From contig JAHCJV010000054.1 in the NCBI GenBank assembly GCA_026126105.1, positions 1-37,885 on the forward strand: a DNA stretch of 37,885 nucleotides. Direction: 5' to 3'. The DNA is from Enhydrobacter sp. Lineage in GTDB: Bacteria > Pseudomonadota > Alphaproteobacteria > Reyranellales > Reyranellaceae. Each line of letters opens with the position of its first letter. The stretch's first letter is position 1. Below, in pieces: positions 21,601 through 30,363 of this stretch. Below the pieces are notes generated by a model. The model worked only from the letters and a program-made list of their open reading frames with translations, was not told the DNA's origin and made no database searches. A program made the position numbers and the translations under genes.

Positions 21601-23042
21601 GTGGCACCTGCCGGCGCGATCGGCAACGCGAGGCGGAAGGATGCACCTCCTTCAGGCCTGTTCTCGGCCGAGATGCGGCCGCCATGCGCCTCGACGATGG
21701 ACCGGCAGATCGACAGCCCCATCCCCATTCCCTCGCTCCTGGTCGTGAAGAAGGCGTCAAACAGACGCGGCAACACGTCGTCCGGAATGCCGGGTCCGGT
21801 ATCGTCGAGGCGCAAGACGGCGACATCGCCGATCGCCTCGTCGACCGCGCACTCAGCGTTGACCGACAGGACGCGTCGATCGGCGGAGACCGAATCGAGT
21901 GCCTGGATGGCGTTGATCAGCAGATTGATAAGGACTTGCTGCAGTTGCACGCGATCGCCCAGCACCGGTGGCAGGTCGGCCGGCACCGTCGTCGAAAAGC
22001 GCACCTCGTGCACACGCAGTTCCCGCTCGACCAGCTGCGTGGTCTGCTCGACCAGCTCGGCGACCGACAGCGGCGCCTGGACCGGGTCGGCCTTGCGCGA
22101 CAGGGCGCGTAGCCGGACGATGACATCGCTCGCACGGCGCGCATTGCGGATCATCGCTTCGACGGTCGTCCTCGTCCGACCGAGGTCCGGGACGGGCCGG
22201 TCGAGCCAACGAAGGCCCGCCTCGCCGTTGGCGACCACGGCAGCCAGCGGCTGATTGACCTCGTGCGCGATCGAAGCCGTGAGCTCGCCCAGCGTGGCGA
22301 TGCGCGAGACGTGCGCCAGCTCCGTGCGCGAGCGGTGCAGCTTGTCCTCGACGGTGCGCTGGGCGGTGACGTCGTTATTGGTCTCGAGGATCGAGAGCGG
22401 GCGGCCGCGCGCATCGCGTTGCAGCGCCCAGCGACTGGCCACGGTCACGTGCCGCCGGTCGCGGGTCGTATGGATCAGCTCGCCCTCCCAGCGGCCGGTG
22501 CGCTCGAGTTCATCCATGATCGCCGCCTGAGGCGCGGGAAACACCGTGTCGAGCAGCTGTGCGGCGCGGCGGCCAACCGTCTCCTCCCGGCGCCAGCCAT
22601 AGAGCTCGGTCGCGGCACGGTTCCAGTAGGTGATCACGTCGTTGCGGTCGCGCACGAAGATCGTGTCATGCGTGAGGTCGAGCAGGCTGGCCTGCTCGCG
22701 CAGCGCGGTCACGGCCCGTTGGTTGCGCACGGCGAGCAGCGCGGTGATCGTGATTGCAGCCAGGCTGACGAACCCGCGCAGGATCGGCCCAGGTTCCGGA
22801 TCGGCGCCGTGCGTGACGGCGAAGCTCAGCACCGTCAGCAGCATGCAGCCCGCGGCTACGGTGAGAATTCCCTCGTATCCCGTGAAGTCCAGCGCCAGCA
22901 GCACCACCGCGACATAGAGCACGGCGACCGCGATATCGAGGGACGTGACAGTATCGATCGCGAAGACCGCAATCGCAACGAGTACTGCGAAAAGCGGCGA
23001 GGCAACGGAGCGCCGCGCTGGCGTCAGGGCGTGAAACGACAT
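21597..23042 (-). CDS. Membrane PAS-domain sensor histidine kinase (FixL-like class)
   Basis: A 481-residue kinase. Residues 15-105 hold several membrane helices. A PAS domain spans about 118-228 (DTIFVRDRNDVITYWNRAA), with PAC-like FETNND-type end. H260 is the phosphorylated histidine in LGELTASIAHEVNQPLAAVV. The ATP-binding domain has an N-box in VLINLLINAIQAL, G1 in DDTGPGIPDD and G2 in GMGMGLSICRSIV. The HxVNQPL box places it among FixL/NodV-like kinases. I see no haem-binding PAS signature, so the ligand is unknown. It diverges from the RND operon by 166 bp. Confidence 0.93.
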   Translation of the reverse strand: MSFHALTPARRSVASPLFAVLVAIAVFAIDTVTSLDIAVAVLYVAVVLLALDFTGYEGILTVAAGCMLLTVLSFAVTHGADPEPGPILRGFVSLAAITITALLAVRNQRAVTALREQASLLDLTHDTIFVRDRNDVITYWNRAATELYGWRREETVGRRAAQLLDTVFPAPQAAIMDELERTGRWEGELIHTTRDRRHVTVASRWALQRDARGRPLSILETNNDVTAQRTVEDKLHRSRTELAHVSRIATLGELTASIAHEVNQPLAAVVANGEAGLRWLDRPVPDLGRTRTTVEAMIRNARRASDVIVRLRALSRKADPVQAPLSVAELVEQTTQLVERELRVHEVRFSTTVPADLPPVLGDRVQLQQVLINLLINAIQALDSVSADRRVLSVNAECAVDEAIGDVAVLRLDDTGPGIPDDVLPRLFDAFFTTRSEGMGMGLSICRSIVEAHGGRISAENRPEGGASFRLALPIAPAGAT

Positions 23043-23105
23043 CGTAAGGCAACTCCGCAGGAACTCGTATCGTAGCGGGGCTACCCGAGGCAGCGCGAGT
23101 CGTCT

Positions 23106-23125
23106 TCCATACCTACGTATAAGGT
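23106..23125. promoter_or_regulatory. Candidate regulator site in the kinase/RND divergent promoter
   Basis: The segment reads TCCATACCTACGTATAAGGT, with a TACGTA palindrome in its centre, and the first half resembles the CCATACGAAGG motif upstream of yceI. A second nearby palindrome, CCATGTATGG (23135-23144), may also matter. Candidate target of the FixJ-type regulator. Inference. Confidence 0.4.
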
Positions 23126-23208
23126 CCGCTCCTCCCATGTATGGATGGGAAGCGGCGGTGGCGAGGCGCTTACTCGGGCTCCAATTCAAACCCCGAGGGA
23201 GCCCGTCC

Positions 23209-26200
23209 ATGGGCATTGTCCGCTTCGCCCTGCGCTTCCCACATACATTCTACGTCGCAGCCACGTTGATTCTATTCCTCGGCGGGATCGCCGCATGGTC
23301 GATGCGCACCGACATCTTCCCCGAAATCCGCATCCCCGTGGTTACGGTGATCTGGAGCTACACGGGTCTCAGCACACCGGAGATGGAGCAGCGGGTCACG
23401 ACCTACAGCCAGTACGCCATCAGCGCCAGCGTCAACGGCATCCGCAACATCGAGGCGCAGAGCCTGAGCGGGCTTTCGGTGCAGAAGATCTACTTCCAGC
23501 AAGACGTCAATCTGGATCTGGCGATCTCGCAGATCGTTGCGGCCACCAACTCGATACGCGCGCTGATGCCACCCGGGATCCAGCCACCCGTGGTGGTGCA
23601 GTTCAATGCCTCGAGCGTACCCGTGCTGCAGATCAGCCTCAGCTCCGACACGCTGAACGAGCAGCAGCTCTACGACTACGGCATCTACCGCGTGCGCCAG
23701 GCCCTCGCGCCCATCCCGGGCGTGACCCTGCCCACGCCGATGGGCGGCAAGTACCGGCAGATCATGGTTGATATCGACCCGGCCAAGCTGGTGTCGCGCG
23801 GCCTTACGCCGCTCGATGTGGTGAATGCGATCAACACCCAGAACCTCACTCTGCCGTCGGGGACGGCCAAGATCGGCGATACCCAGTATGTCGTGCGTAC
23901 CAACGCGACGCCGGCGACGATCGGCGAACTGAACGACATCCCGATCAAGGTGGTGAACGGTGCCACGGTGTTCATAAAGGATGTCGGACAGGTTCATGAC
24001 GGCTGGCTCGTGCAGCAGAACGTCGTTCGGCGAGACGGCAAGCATTCGGTGCTGCTCAGTATCATAAAGAATGGCAACGCCTCGACGCTCGAAGTCGTGA
24101 ACCGCGTCAAGGAGGCCCTGCATACCATCCGCCAGTCGGCGCCGGCCGGCATGGAGATCCGGGAGCTGTTCGACCAGTCGGTGTTCGTGCGCGACGCCCT
24201 GACCGGCGTGCTGCGCGAGGGTGCGATCGCCGCCGTCCTAACCGCGGCGATGATCCTGCTGTTTCTCGGCTCCTGGCGGTCGACCCTGGTGGTGATGATC
24301 TCCATCCCGCTGGCTATCCTGAGCTCGCTGATCACCCTCTACTTTCTCGGCGAGACGATCAACACCCTCACCCTGGGCGGCCTCGCCCTGGCGATCGGCA
24401 TCCTGGTCGACGATTCCACGGTCACGATCGAGAACACCCACCGCCTCCTCACCGAGGGGCGCATGCCCCTGCCTCAGGCGACGCTGCACGGCGCGGCCGG
24501 CATTGCCGTCCCTACCCTGGTCTCCACCTTGGCGATCAGCTGCGTGTTCACCTCGGTCGTGTTCCTCGAAGGACCGGCCAAGTACCTGTTCACGCCCCTC
24601 GGCCTGGCGGTGGTGTTCGCGATGCTCGCCTCCTACGGCCTGTCGCGTACGCTGACGCCGATCACGATCGGCCTGCTGCTCAGGAACGAGTCGCATGGCG
24701 TGACCGGCGCGACAGGCCGACTGTTCGGCCGCCTGCAGACGGGCTTCGACGCCGGCTTCGAGCGCATGCGGCGGGGCTACGTCGGCCTCCTCGAAACGCT
24801 GATCGAGCGGCGCGTGCCGGTCATTGTCGTGGCTTTCCTCCTGCTGGGTTGCGGTGGCGCGCTATTCACGATCGTCGGCCGGGATTTCTTCCCGTTGATC
24901 GACGGCGGCCGGTTGCAGCTTCACGTCCGCGCGCCGGCCGGCATGCGCATCGAGGCGACCGAGCGGCTATTCCAGCAGGTCGAGGACAAGATCCGGGAAA
25001 TCATTCCGGCGCGGGACCTCGACCTGATCGTAGATAACATCGGTCTGCCGGCGCGCTCCTACAATCTCGCCTTCACCGACGGTTCCACCATCGGCGTCAA
25101 CGACGGCGTGATCCAGGTCGCACTGAAGGAAGGACACGCGCCGACCGAGAGCTACGTCCGCACGCTGCGCCGCGAGCTCCATAGCCAGTTTCCCGAGGCG
25201 ACGTTTTACTTTCAGCCCGCCGACATCGTGACCCAGATCCTGAATTTCGGCCTTCCGGCGCAGATCAACGTGCGTACGGTCGGCTACGATCGGGCCAACA
25301 ATCTCCGCGTCGCCCGCGAACTTCAGCGCCGCCTGGCGCAGATATCCGGTGTGGTCGATGCGCATCTCCAGCAGGAAGTCGACGCGCCCTCGTTCTACAC
25401 CACGATCGACCGCACGCGCGCCGCCCAGCTCGGCCTCAGCGCCAGCACCGTGGCGAACAACATCAACGTCAGCCTGAGCTCGTCAGAGCAGGTGACGCCC
25501 AACTTCTGGACCGACCCGGCGTCTGGAATTCCCTACTACATCGCCGTCCAGACGCCCGAAGCGCAGGTCGCGTCACTCAGCGACCTCGGCAACACGCCGG
25601 TCTCGTCCACGCTCGCCACCGATACCGGCGCGACTGGCGGCGTGCCGGTGCCCGGACTGTTGAGCAACGTTGCCACGTTCACGCGCCAGAGCGTGCCGAC
25701 CAACGCCAACCAGGCCAACATCCAGCCCGTCTACGAGGTCTATGCCGCCGTCGAGGGCCGCGACCTCGGTCGCGTCTCCGACGACATCCGCCGCGTGGTC
25801 GCCGACCTCGGGAAGCAGCTCGCGCCCGGCAACACGATCCAGATCGTCGGCCAGATTCAAAGCATGGACAGCGCCTTCGTCGATCTCGGGATCGGCCTGC
25901 TGTTCGCGGCAGTGCTGGTCTACCTGCTGATGGTAGTGAACTACCAGAACTTCGGCGATCCGCTGGTGGTGCTGCTCGCCCTGCCGTCGACGCTGGTCGG
26001 CATCGTCACCATGCTGTTCGCGACCGGCACCACCCTCAGCGTCCCTTCGCTGATGGGCGCGATCATGGCGGTCGGTGTCGCGTCGGCCAACTCCATCCTG
26101 CTGGTCACCTTCGCCCGCGAGCAGCGCATTGCCGGTCTCGGCGCGCGCGACGCCGCCATCGCTGCCGGCCACACCCGCATCCGGCCGGTTCTGATGACGG

Positions 26201-26400
26201 CGGCAGCAATGATCGTGGGCATGATCCCGATGGCAATCGGCGGCGCGGGCGAGGAGCAGAACGCCGCCCTCGCCCGCGCAGTGATCGGCGGGCTGCTGTT
26301 CGCCACCCCTACCACTCTTCTGATCGTCCCCTGCCTGTTCGCCTGGCTGCGCGACGGCAAGGTCACCAAAGGCGGCGTCTTCGAGGAGCAAGTGACATGA
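23209..26400 (+). CDS. RND-family efflux permease (AcrB-like)
   Basis: A 1063-residue inner-membrane proton antiporter subunit. The first helix is at residues 10-30 (FYVAATLILFLGGIAAWSM). The porter domains, two blocks of six membrane helices and the TM4 Asp pair (LAIGILVDDSTVTIENTHR) are as in RND pumps, and the second half repeats the arrangement (GAIMAVGVASANSILLVTFA). The start at 23209 follows GAGGGAG. Here the permease comes before its adaptor, the reverse of the usual order. The substrate is not predictable. No outer-membrane channel gene is present nearby. Confidence 0.95.
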   Translation: MGIVRFALRFPHTFYVAATLILFLGGIAAWSMRTDIFPEIRIPVVTVIWSYTGLSTPEMEQRVTTYSQYAISASVNGIRNIEAQSLSGLSVQKIYFQQDVNLDLAISQIVAATNSIRALMPPGIQPPVVVQFNASSVPVLQISLSSDTLNEQQLYDYGIYRVRQALAPIPGVTLPTPMGGKYRQIMVDIDPAKLVSRGLTPLDVVNAINTQNLTLPSGTAKIGDTQYVVRTNATPATIGELNDIPIKVVNGATVFIKDVGQVHDGWLVQQNVVRRDGKHSVLLSIIKNGNASTLEVVNRVKEALHTIRQSAPAGMEIRELFDQSVFVRDALTGVLREGAIAAVLTAAMILLFLGSWRSTLVVMISIPLAILSSLITLYFLGETINTLTLGGLALAIGILVDDSTVTIENTHRLLTEGRMPLPQATLHGAAGIAVPTLVSTLAISCVFTSVVFLEGPAKYLFTPLGLAVVFAMLASYGLSRTLTPITIGLLLRNESHGVTGATGRLFGRLQTGFDAGFERMRRGYVGLLETLIERRVPVIVVAFLLLGCGGALFTIVGRDFFPLIDGGRLQLHVRAPAGMRIEATERLFQQVEDKIREIIPARDLDLIVDNIGLPARSYNLAFTDGSTIGVNDGVIQVALKEGHAPTESYVRTLRRELHSQFPEATFYFQPADIVTQILNFGLPAQINVRTVGYDRANNLRVARELQRRLAQISGVVDAHLQQEVDAPSFYTTIDRTRAAQLGLSASTVANNINVSLSSSEQVTPNFWTDPASGIPYYIAVQTPEAQVASLSDLGNTPVSSTLATDTGATGGVPVPGLLSNVATFTRQSVPTNANQANIQPVYEVYAAVEGRDLGRVSDDIRRVVADLGKQLAPGNTIQIVGQIQSMDSAFVDLGIGLLFAAVLVYLLMVVNYQNFGDPLVVLLALPSTLVGIVTMLFATGTTLSVPSLMGAIMAVGVASANSILLVTFAREQRIAGLGARDAAIAAGHTRIRPVLMTAAAMIVGMIPMAIGGAGEEQNAALARAVIGGLLFATPTTLLIVPCLFAWLRDGKVTKGGVFEEQVT

Positions 26401-27632
26401 CCGATACGAGCGAAATTGATCCCACCCGGGCGGTCGAGCCGACCGGCTCGCATGGCGCGCGGCACGGCCTGCTGCTGGCGGCCACCGCTCTCGCCCTGCT
26501 CACGGTCGCGATCGGCCTCGGCGCATGGCGCCAGCAGGAACGCATCGCCGATCTGCACGCCGCCGCCGAGCATCGCCGCAGCTTCGTGCCGGCGGTGCGT
26601 GTCGCCACTGTCCGCGCGGCAAGCGAGGAGAGACCGGTGCGGCTGCCCGCGAACACGACGGCCTTCGCGGTCGCGAATGTCTTCGCACGGGCAAGCGGCT
26701 ACGTCGACGCGCGCAAGGTCGATATCGGCGACAAAGTGAAAGCAGGCGACCTGCTCGCCACCATCGTCGCCCCCGAGCTCGATCACCAGATCGCGCAGGC
26801 CGAGGCGACGCTCGGTCAGCTCAAGGCCGCCGTTCAGCAGGCCCAAGCCAACCGCGATCTTGCCCAAGTCACGTGGCACCGAGACCATCCGCTGGTCAAG
26901 GAGGGCTGGCTGCCTCTGCAGCAGGGCTCGATCGACGTCCAGACGCTCAAGGCCAACGAGGCGGCAGTCGAGCTGGCGCAGGCCAACGTCGTGGCCCAGC
27001 AATCGCAGCTCGACGTGTTGCGCCAGCAGAAGGCGTACCAGCGGGTTGTCGCACCGTTCGACGGCGTCGTGACCCAGCGCAACATCGATATCGGCAGCTT
27101 GGTTCAGGCCGACGCGGTGAACAGCACTTTCATGTTCACGGTCCAGCAGAGCAATGTGATCCGCACTCAGATTTACGTGCCGCAGGATGCCGCGCGCGGA
27201 GTGAAGCCGGGCATCAAGGCCAGCGTCACAGTGCCCGAGCTGCCAGACCGAATCTTCTCCGGTACGGTCACACGCATCGCGGACGCGCTTCAGCCCGGCT
27301 CTCGCACGCTCCTCACCGAGATCGATATCGCCAATCCTGCCGGGGTGCTGCAGCCTGGCACCTACTGCATGGTCGAGCTCCAGGTGCCGCGCTCCACACC
27401 AGCGTTGCTGGTGCCGGCCGGTGCGATCATTTTCAACCAGAACGGCCTGCAGGTCGCCGTCGCGGAGGGCGGCGTGGCGCGACTCCGCACGATCACGGTC
27501 GCGCGCGACTTGGGGACGGAACTCGAGGTACGCGACGGCGTCAAGGCGGGCGAACAGGTCATCCTCAATCCCACCGTCGATCTGCGCGACGGCGAGTCCG
27601 TGGCCATTGCGTCCGCGCCCGCTCGGCCCTAA
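26397..27632 (+). CDS. RND periplasmic adaptor (membrane fusion protein)
   Basis: A 411-residue protein. A cytoplasmic N-terminus and one membrane helix (about residues 24-42) anchor it. A lipoyl/barrel-sandwich half-motif (ASGYVDARKVDIGDKVKAGD), an alpha-helical hairpin rich in Gln (about 125-215), the second lipoyl half (RVVAPFDGVVTQRNIDIGSL) and a beta-barrel follow. It links the permease to an outer-membrane channel. The ATG overlaps the permease stop by 4 nt. Confidence 0.94.
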   Translation: MTDTSEIDPTRAVEPTGSHGARHGLLLAATALALLTVAIGLGAWRQQERIADLHAAAEHRRSFVPAVRVATVRAASEERPVRLPANTTAFAVANVFARASGYVDARKVDIGDKVKAGDLLATIVAPELDHQIAQAEATLGQLKAAVQQAQANRDLAQVTWHRDHPLVKEGWLPLQQGSIDVQTLKANEAAVELAQANVVAQQSQLDVLRQQKAYQRVVAPFDGVVTQRNIDIGSLVQADAVNSTFMFTVQQSNVIRTQIYVPQDAARGVKPGIKASVTVPELPDRIFSGTVTRIADALQPGSRTLLTEIDIANPAGVLQPGTYCMVELQVPRSTPALLVPAGAIIFNQNGLQVAVAEGGVARLRTITVARDLGTELEVRDGVKAGEQVILNPTVDLRDGESVAIASAPARP

Positions 27633-27759
27633 GCCAAGGTAGTGGACTGACGACGCAAAGCAGCTCATCCCTACCTGGCATCCCTCCCGATTCGATCGAA
27701 CTCAAGGCGGTTGACCTCCCTCCAGCAGCGATTTCGACGTCGTTCTTCTTGCCTGAGCG

Positions 27760-28629
27760 TCAGCCTGCCATCCGCACCGGAATACGAAGATAGCTCGTGC
27801 CGTTGGCATCGGCCGGCGGCAGACGTCCGGCGCGGATGTTGACCTGCACCGACGGCAACAGGAGGACCGGCGCGGCCAGCGTGGCGTCGCGTGCGCGTCG
27901 CATGTCGACGAAGGCCTGCTCCGCCATGCCATCGTGGACATGGACATTCCTTGCGCGTTCCTCGGCCACCGTCGTTTCCCACGCATAATGGTCCCGCCCC
28001 GGTGCCTTGTAGTCGTGGCACATGAACAGGCGGGTTTCGGGCGGCAGCGACAGAAGGCGCCGGATCGACCGGTAGAGCGTGGCGGCATCGCCACCAGGGA
28101 AGTCAGCCCGCGCGGTCCCGTAGTCGGGCATGAAGATCGTATCGCCGACGAACACGGCATCGCCGATGCGGTAGGCGACATCGGCCGGCGTGTGACCCGG
28201 CAGGTGCATCACCGCGATCTCGAGATCGCCTAATGCAAGAACCTCGGCGTCCTTGAGCAGCCGGTCGAACTCGCGCCCCTCGCCGCTCACGTCGGTCGCA
28301 TTGAAGACCGGTTTGAAGATCTTCTGCACGTCCTTGATGTGCTCGCCGATCGCGACCTGCGCGCCCGTTCTAGCCTTGAGATGCGGCGCGGCCGTGAGGT
28401 GATCGGCGTGGGCGTGAGTCTCGAGAATCCACTCGATGCGCACGCCGCGCTCTGCCGCCTTCGCCAACACACGATCGGCGGACGTCGTCGACGCCTTGCC
28501 CGAGCGGTGATCGTAGTCGAGCACCGGGTCGATGATGACGGCTCTGCGCTTTCCCCGGTCGCTCACCAGATAGGTGATGGTGAAGGTGGTCTCGTCGAAG
28601 AAGGCGTCAATGACGGGTTTGACGGACAT
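27760..28629 (-). CDS. blh: Blh/ETHE1-like persulfide dioxygenase (metallo-beta-lactamase fold)
   Basis: A 289-residue enzyme. The metal ligands are in LETHAHADHLTAAPHL (HxHxDH), MHLPGHTPADVAYRIG, VGDTIFMPDYGTARADFPGG and RLFMCHDYKAPG, as in ETHE1-type sulfur dioxygenases and the Blh protein of the BigR regulon. It should oxidise glutathione persulfide to sulfite using a single iron. The start at 28629 (MSVKPVIDAFFDETTF) is preferred for its GGAG site. The ATG at 28641 would add 4 residues. Divergent from bigR across a short operator region. Confidence 0.9.
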   Translation of the reverse strand: MSVKPVIDAFFDETTFTITYLVSDRGKRRAVIIDPVLDYDHRSGKASTTSADRVLAKAAERGVRIEWILETHAHADHLTAAPHLKARTGAQVAIGEHIKDVQKIFKPVFNATDVSGEGREFDRLLKDAEVLALGDLEIAVMHLPGHTPADVAYRIGDAVFVGDTIFMPDYGTARADFPGGDAATLYRSIRRLLSLPPETRLFMCHDYKAPGRDHYAWETTVAEERARNVHVHDGMAEQAFVDMRRARDATLAAPVLLLPSVQVNIRAGRLPPADANGTSYLRIPVRMAG

Positions 28630-28666
28630 CGTGAACTCCATGTTGTTCCGGATAGTATATAAGCAC

Positions 28667-28681
28667 TTGCTAAATTAGCAA
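28667..28681. promoter_or_regulatory. BigR operator candidate
   Basis: A perfect palindrome, TTGCTAA-A-TTAGCAA, sits in the 72-bp AT-rich gap between blh and bigR, flanked by TATAT/ATATA-type sequence on both sides. BigR is known to repress its own operon by binding AT-rich dyads in its promoter, so one dyad could control both divergent genes. Confidence 0.7.
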
Positions 28682-28701
28682 TTCCTAATATATTGAAGCC
28701 G

Positions 28702-29022
28702 ATGAAGTCCACAACCCCCGCCCTTGATGCGTCACGCGATCTCAAGGCCAAGGCCAGCCAGGTTGCCGATCTGTTGCGCACGATCGCCAACGACCGGCGC
28801 CTGCTGATCCTGTGCCGGCTGGTCGAGTGCGGCGAAGCCACGGTCGGCCAGCTCGCCGGGGATGTGGAGTTGTCGCAGTCCGCCCTGTCGCAGCATCTGG
28901 CGCGCATGCGGGAGGAAGGCCTGGTCGCCTTTCGTCGCGATGCCCAGACGCTTTGGTACCGCATCGCCGATCCGCGCATCGAAGAGCTGCTCGGAACCCT
29001 CCACCGCCTTTATTGCCGCTGA
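28702..29022 (+). CDS. bigR: BigR-type ArsR/SmtB repressor, sulfide/persulfide responsive
   Basis: A 106-residue winged-helix protein: LLRTIANDRRLLILCRLVEC, then recognition helix SQSALSQHLARMREEGLVAF and wing RRDAQTLWYRIA. C38 (LLILCRL) and C105 (HRLYCR) match the two cysteines that form the redox switch in BigR/SqrR. C43 is extra. When they join by disulfide or polysulfide links, repression is lifted. The ATG at 28702 is chosen. A TTG at 28693 is less likely. Confidence 0.88.
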   Translation: MKSTTPALDASRDLKAKASQVADLLRTIANDRRLLILCRLVECGEATVGQLAGDVELSQSALSQHLARMREEGLVAFRRDAQTLWYRIADPRIEELLGTLHRLYCR

Positions 29023-29033
29023 AAGGAAGCTCC

Positions 29034-29564
29034 ATGTCTCTGCAAACAATAGATGCCCCCGCCGCCAAGCGCCTGATCGATCAGGGCGCGATCCTGATCG
29101 ACATTCGCGAGGCCGACGAACATGGGCGTGAGCACGTGCCCGGTGCCCGCAACGTGCCCCTGTCGCGACTCGGCTCGCTGCCCGCCGGGACCGCCAAGGC
29201 GATGGTGTTCCATTGCCGTTCGGGCGCTCGCACGTCGGCGAACGCGCCGCGTATTGCCGCCGCCGCCGGTTGCCAAGCCTACATCCTCGAAGGAGGTATC
29301 GAAGCCTGGAAGACGGCCGGCTTGCCGGTCGCGACCGACCGTAGCCAGCCGATCGAGATCATGCGTCAGGTCCAGATCGTGGCCGGCAGCCTGGTGCTCG
29401 CCGGCATCACGCTGGGCGTGTGGGTCGCGCCGGCTTTCCTCGGCCTCGCCGCCTTCGTCGGCGCGGGCCTGGTGTTCGCCGGCGCGAGCGGCTGGTGTGG
29501 CATGGCCAAGCTGCTGGGCCAGATGCCCTGGAACCGCCGCCCGGCGAAGAATGCGGTAGCATGA
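29034..29564 (+). CDS. Rhodanese domain fused to DUF2892 membrane domain (YgaP-like)
   Basis: A 176-residue protein. The rhodanese domain (about 5-105) carries the active-site loop FHCRSGARTSAN with C61 and the EADEHGREHVPGARNVPLSRL region. Two membrane helices follow (about 117-155, including LVLAGITLGVWVAP and GAGLVFAGASGWCGM). It would transfer persulfide sulfur at the inner membrane, feeding or draining the Blh reaction. AAGGA precedes the ATG by 6-7 nt. It overlaps the transporter by 4 nt. Confidence 0.92.
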   Translation: MSLQTIDAPAAKRLIDQGAILIDIREADEHGREHVPGARNVPLSRLGSLPAGTAKAMVFHCRSGARTSANAPRIAAAAGCQAYILEGGIEAWKTAGLPVATDRSQPIEIMRQVQIVAGSLVLAGITLGVWVAPAFLGLAAFVGAGLVFAGASGWCGMAKLLGQMPWNRRPAKNAVA

Positions 29565-30361
29565 TGCTGGGCGCACTTCCCGCCGGGCTCGCCATTGGAT
29601 CGGGTGGCCTGATCGGCCTGGTGTTGGGCGTGATCGGCGGCGGTGGATCGATCCTGGCCGTGCCCCTGCTGATCTATGCCGTCGGCATGGCCTCGCCGCA
29701 TGCGGCCATCGGCACGGCGGCCTTCGCGGTGGCTGTGAACGCCGCGACCAGCCTCGGCCTGCATGCCCGCCGCAGCAAGATTCGCTGGCCCTGCGCCATC
29801 GTCTTCAGCGCGGCTGGCATCGCCGGCGCGTTTGCAGGCGCAGCGATCGGAAAGGCGACCGACGGCCAGAAACTTCTGGCGGGATTCGGGCTGCTGATGA
29901 TCGTGGTCGGCATCATGATGCTGCGGACCAGGACGCAGCCGGACCACCCCTCTCCCTGGCTCACATGGCGGACCATGCCGCGGCTCGGGCCGCGTCTTGC
30001 AGGGTTGGGCGCTGGTGTCGGGCTGCTGTCCGGCGTCTTCGGCATCGGCGGCGGATTTCTGATCGTACCGGGACTGATGGTCGCCGCGCGGATGCCGATC
30101 GCCGAAGCCGCCAGCGCGTCGCTCGTCGCAGTCACGGCCTTCGGCATTGCCTCGGCGTCGAGCTATGCGTGGTCCGGTCTGGTCGACTGGCCGATCGCCC
30201 TGCTGCTGGTGGCGGGAGGCGCGGTCGGAGCGATCGCGGGAACACGGCTCAACAGCGTCCTATCCCAGCGGCGCGATTTGCTGGCGCGCGTCTTCGCGCT
30301 GTTCGTGATCGCCGCCGGCCTCTATGTCACCAGTCGGGGCGCCCTGACCCTGCTGGCTTGA
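29561..30361 (+). CDS. TauE/SafE (TSUP) sulfite/organosulfur exporter
   Basis: A 266-residue membrane protein with about eight helices and the internal duplication of the family: GLIGLVLGVIGGGGSILAVP in the first half and GLLSGVFGIGGGFLIVPGLM in the second. It likely exports sulfite made by Blh. ATGA overlap with the rhodanese gene. It ends 2 nt before the convergent murA stop, marking a sharp right edge of the accessory island. Confidence 0.92.
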   Translation: MMLGALPAGLAIGSGGLIGLVLGVIGGGGSILAVPLLIYAVGMASPHAAIGTAAFAVAVNAATSLGLHARRSKIRWPCAIVFSAAGIAGAFAGAAIGKATDGQKLLAGFGLLMIVVGIMMLRTRTQPDHPSPWLTWRTMPRLGPRLAGLGAGVGLLSGVFGIGGGFLIVPGLMVAARMPIAEAASASLVAVTAFGIASASSYAWSGLVDWPIALLLVAGGAVGAIAGTRLNSVLSQRRDLLARVFALFVIAAGLYVTSRGALTLLA

Positions 30362-30363
30362 GA

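Noticed and set aside
25941..27668. 575-residue minus-strand frame opposite the RND adaptor
   Set aside because: Antisense shadow of a clear membrane fusion protein.
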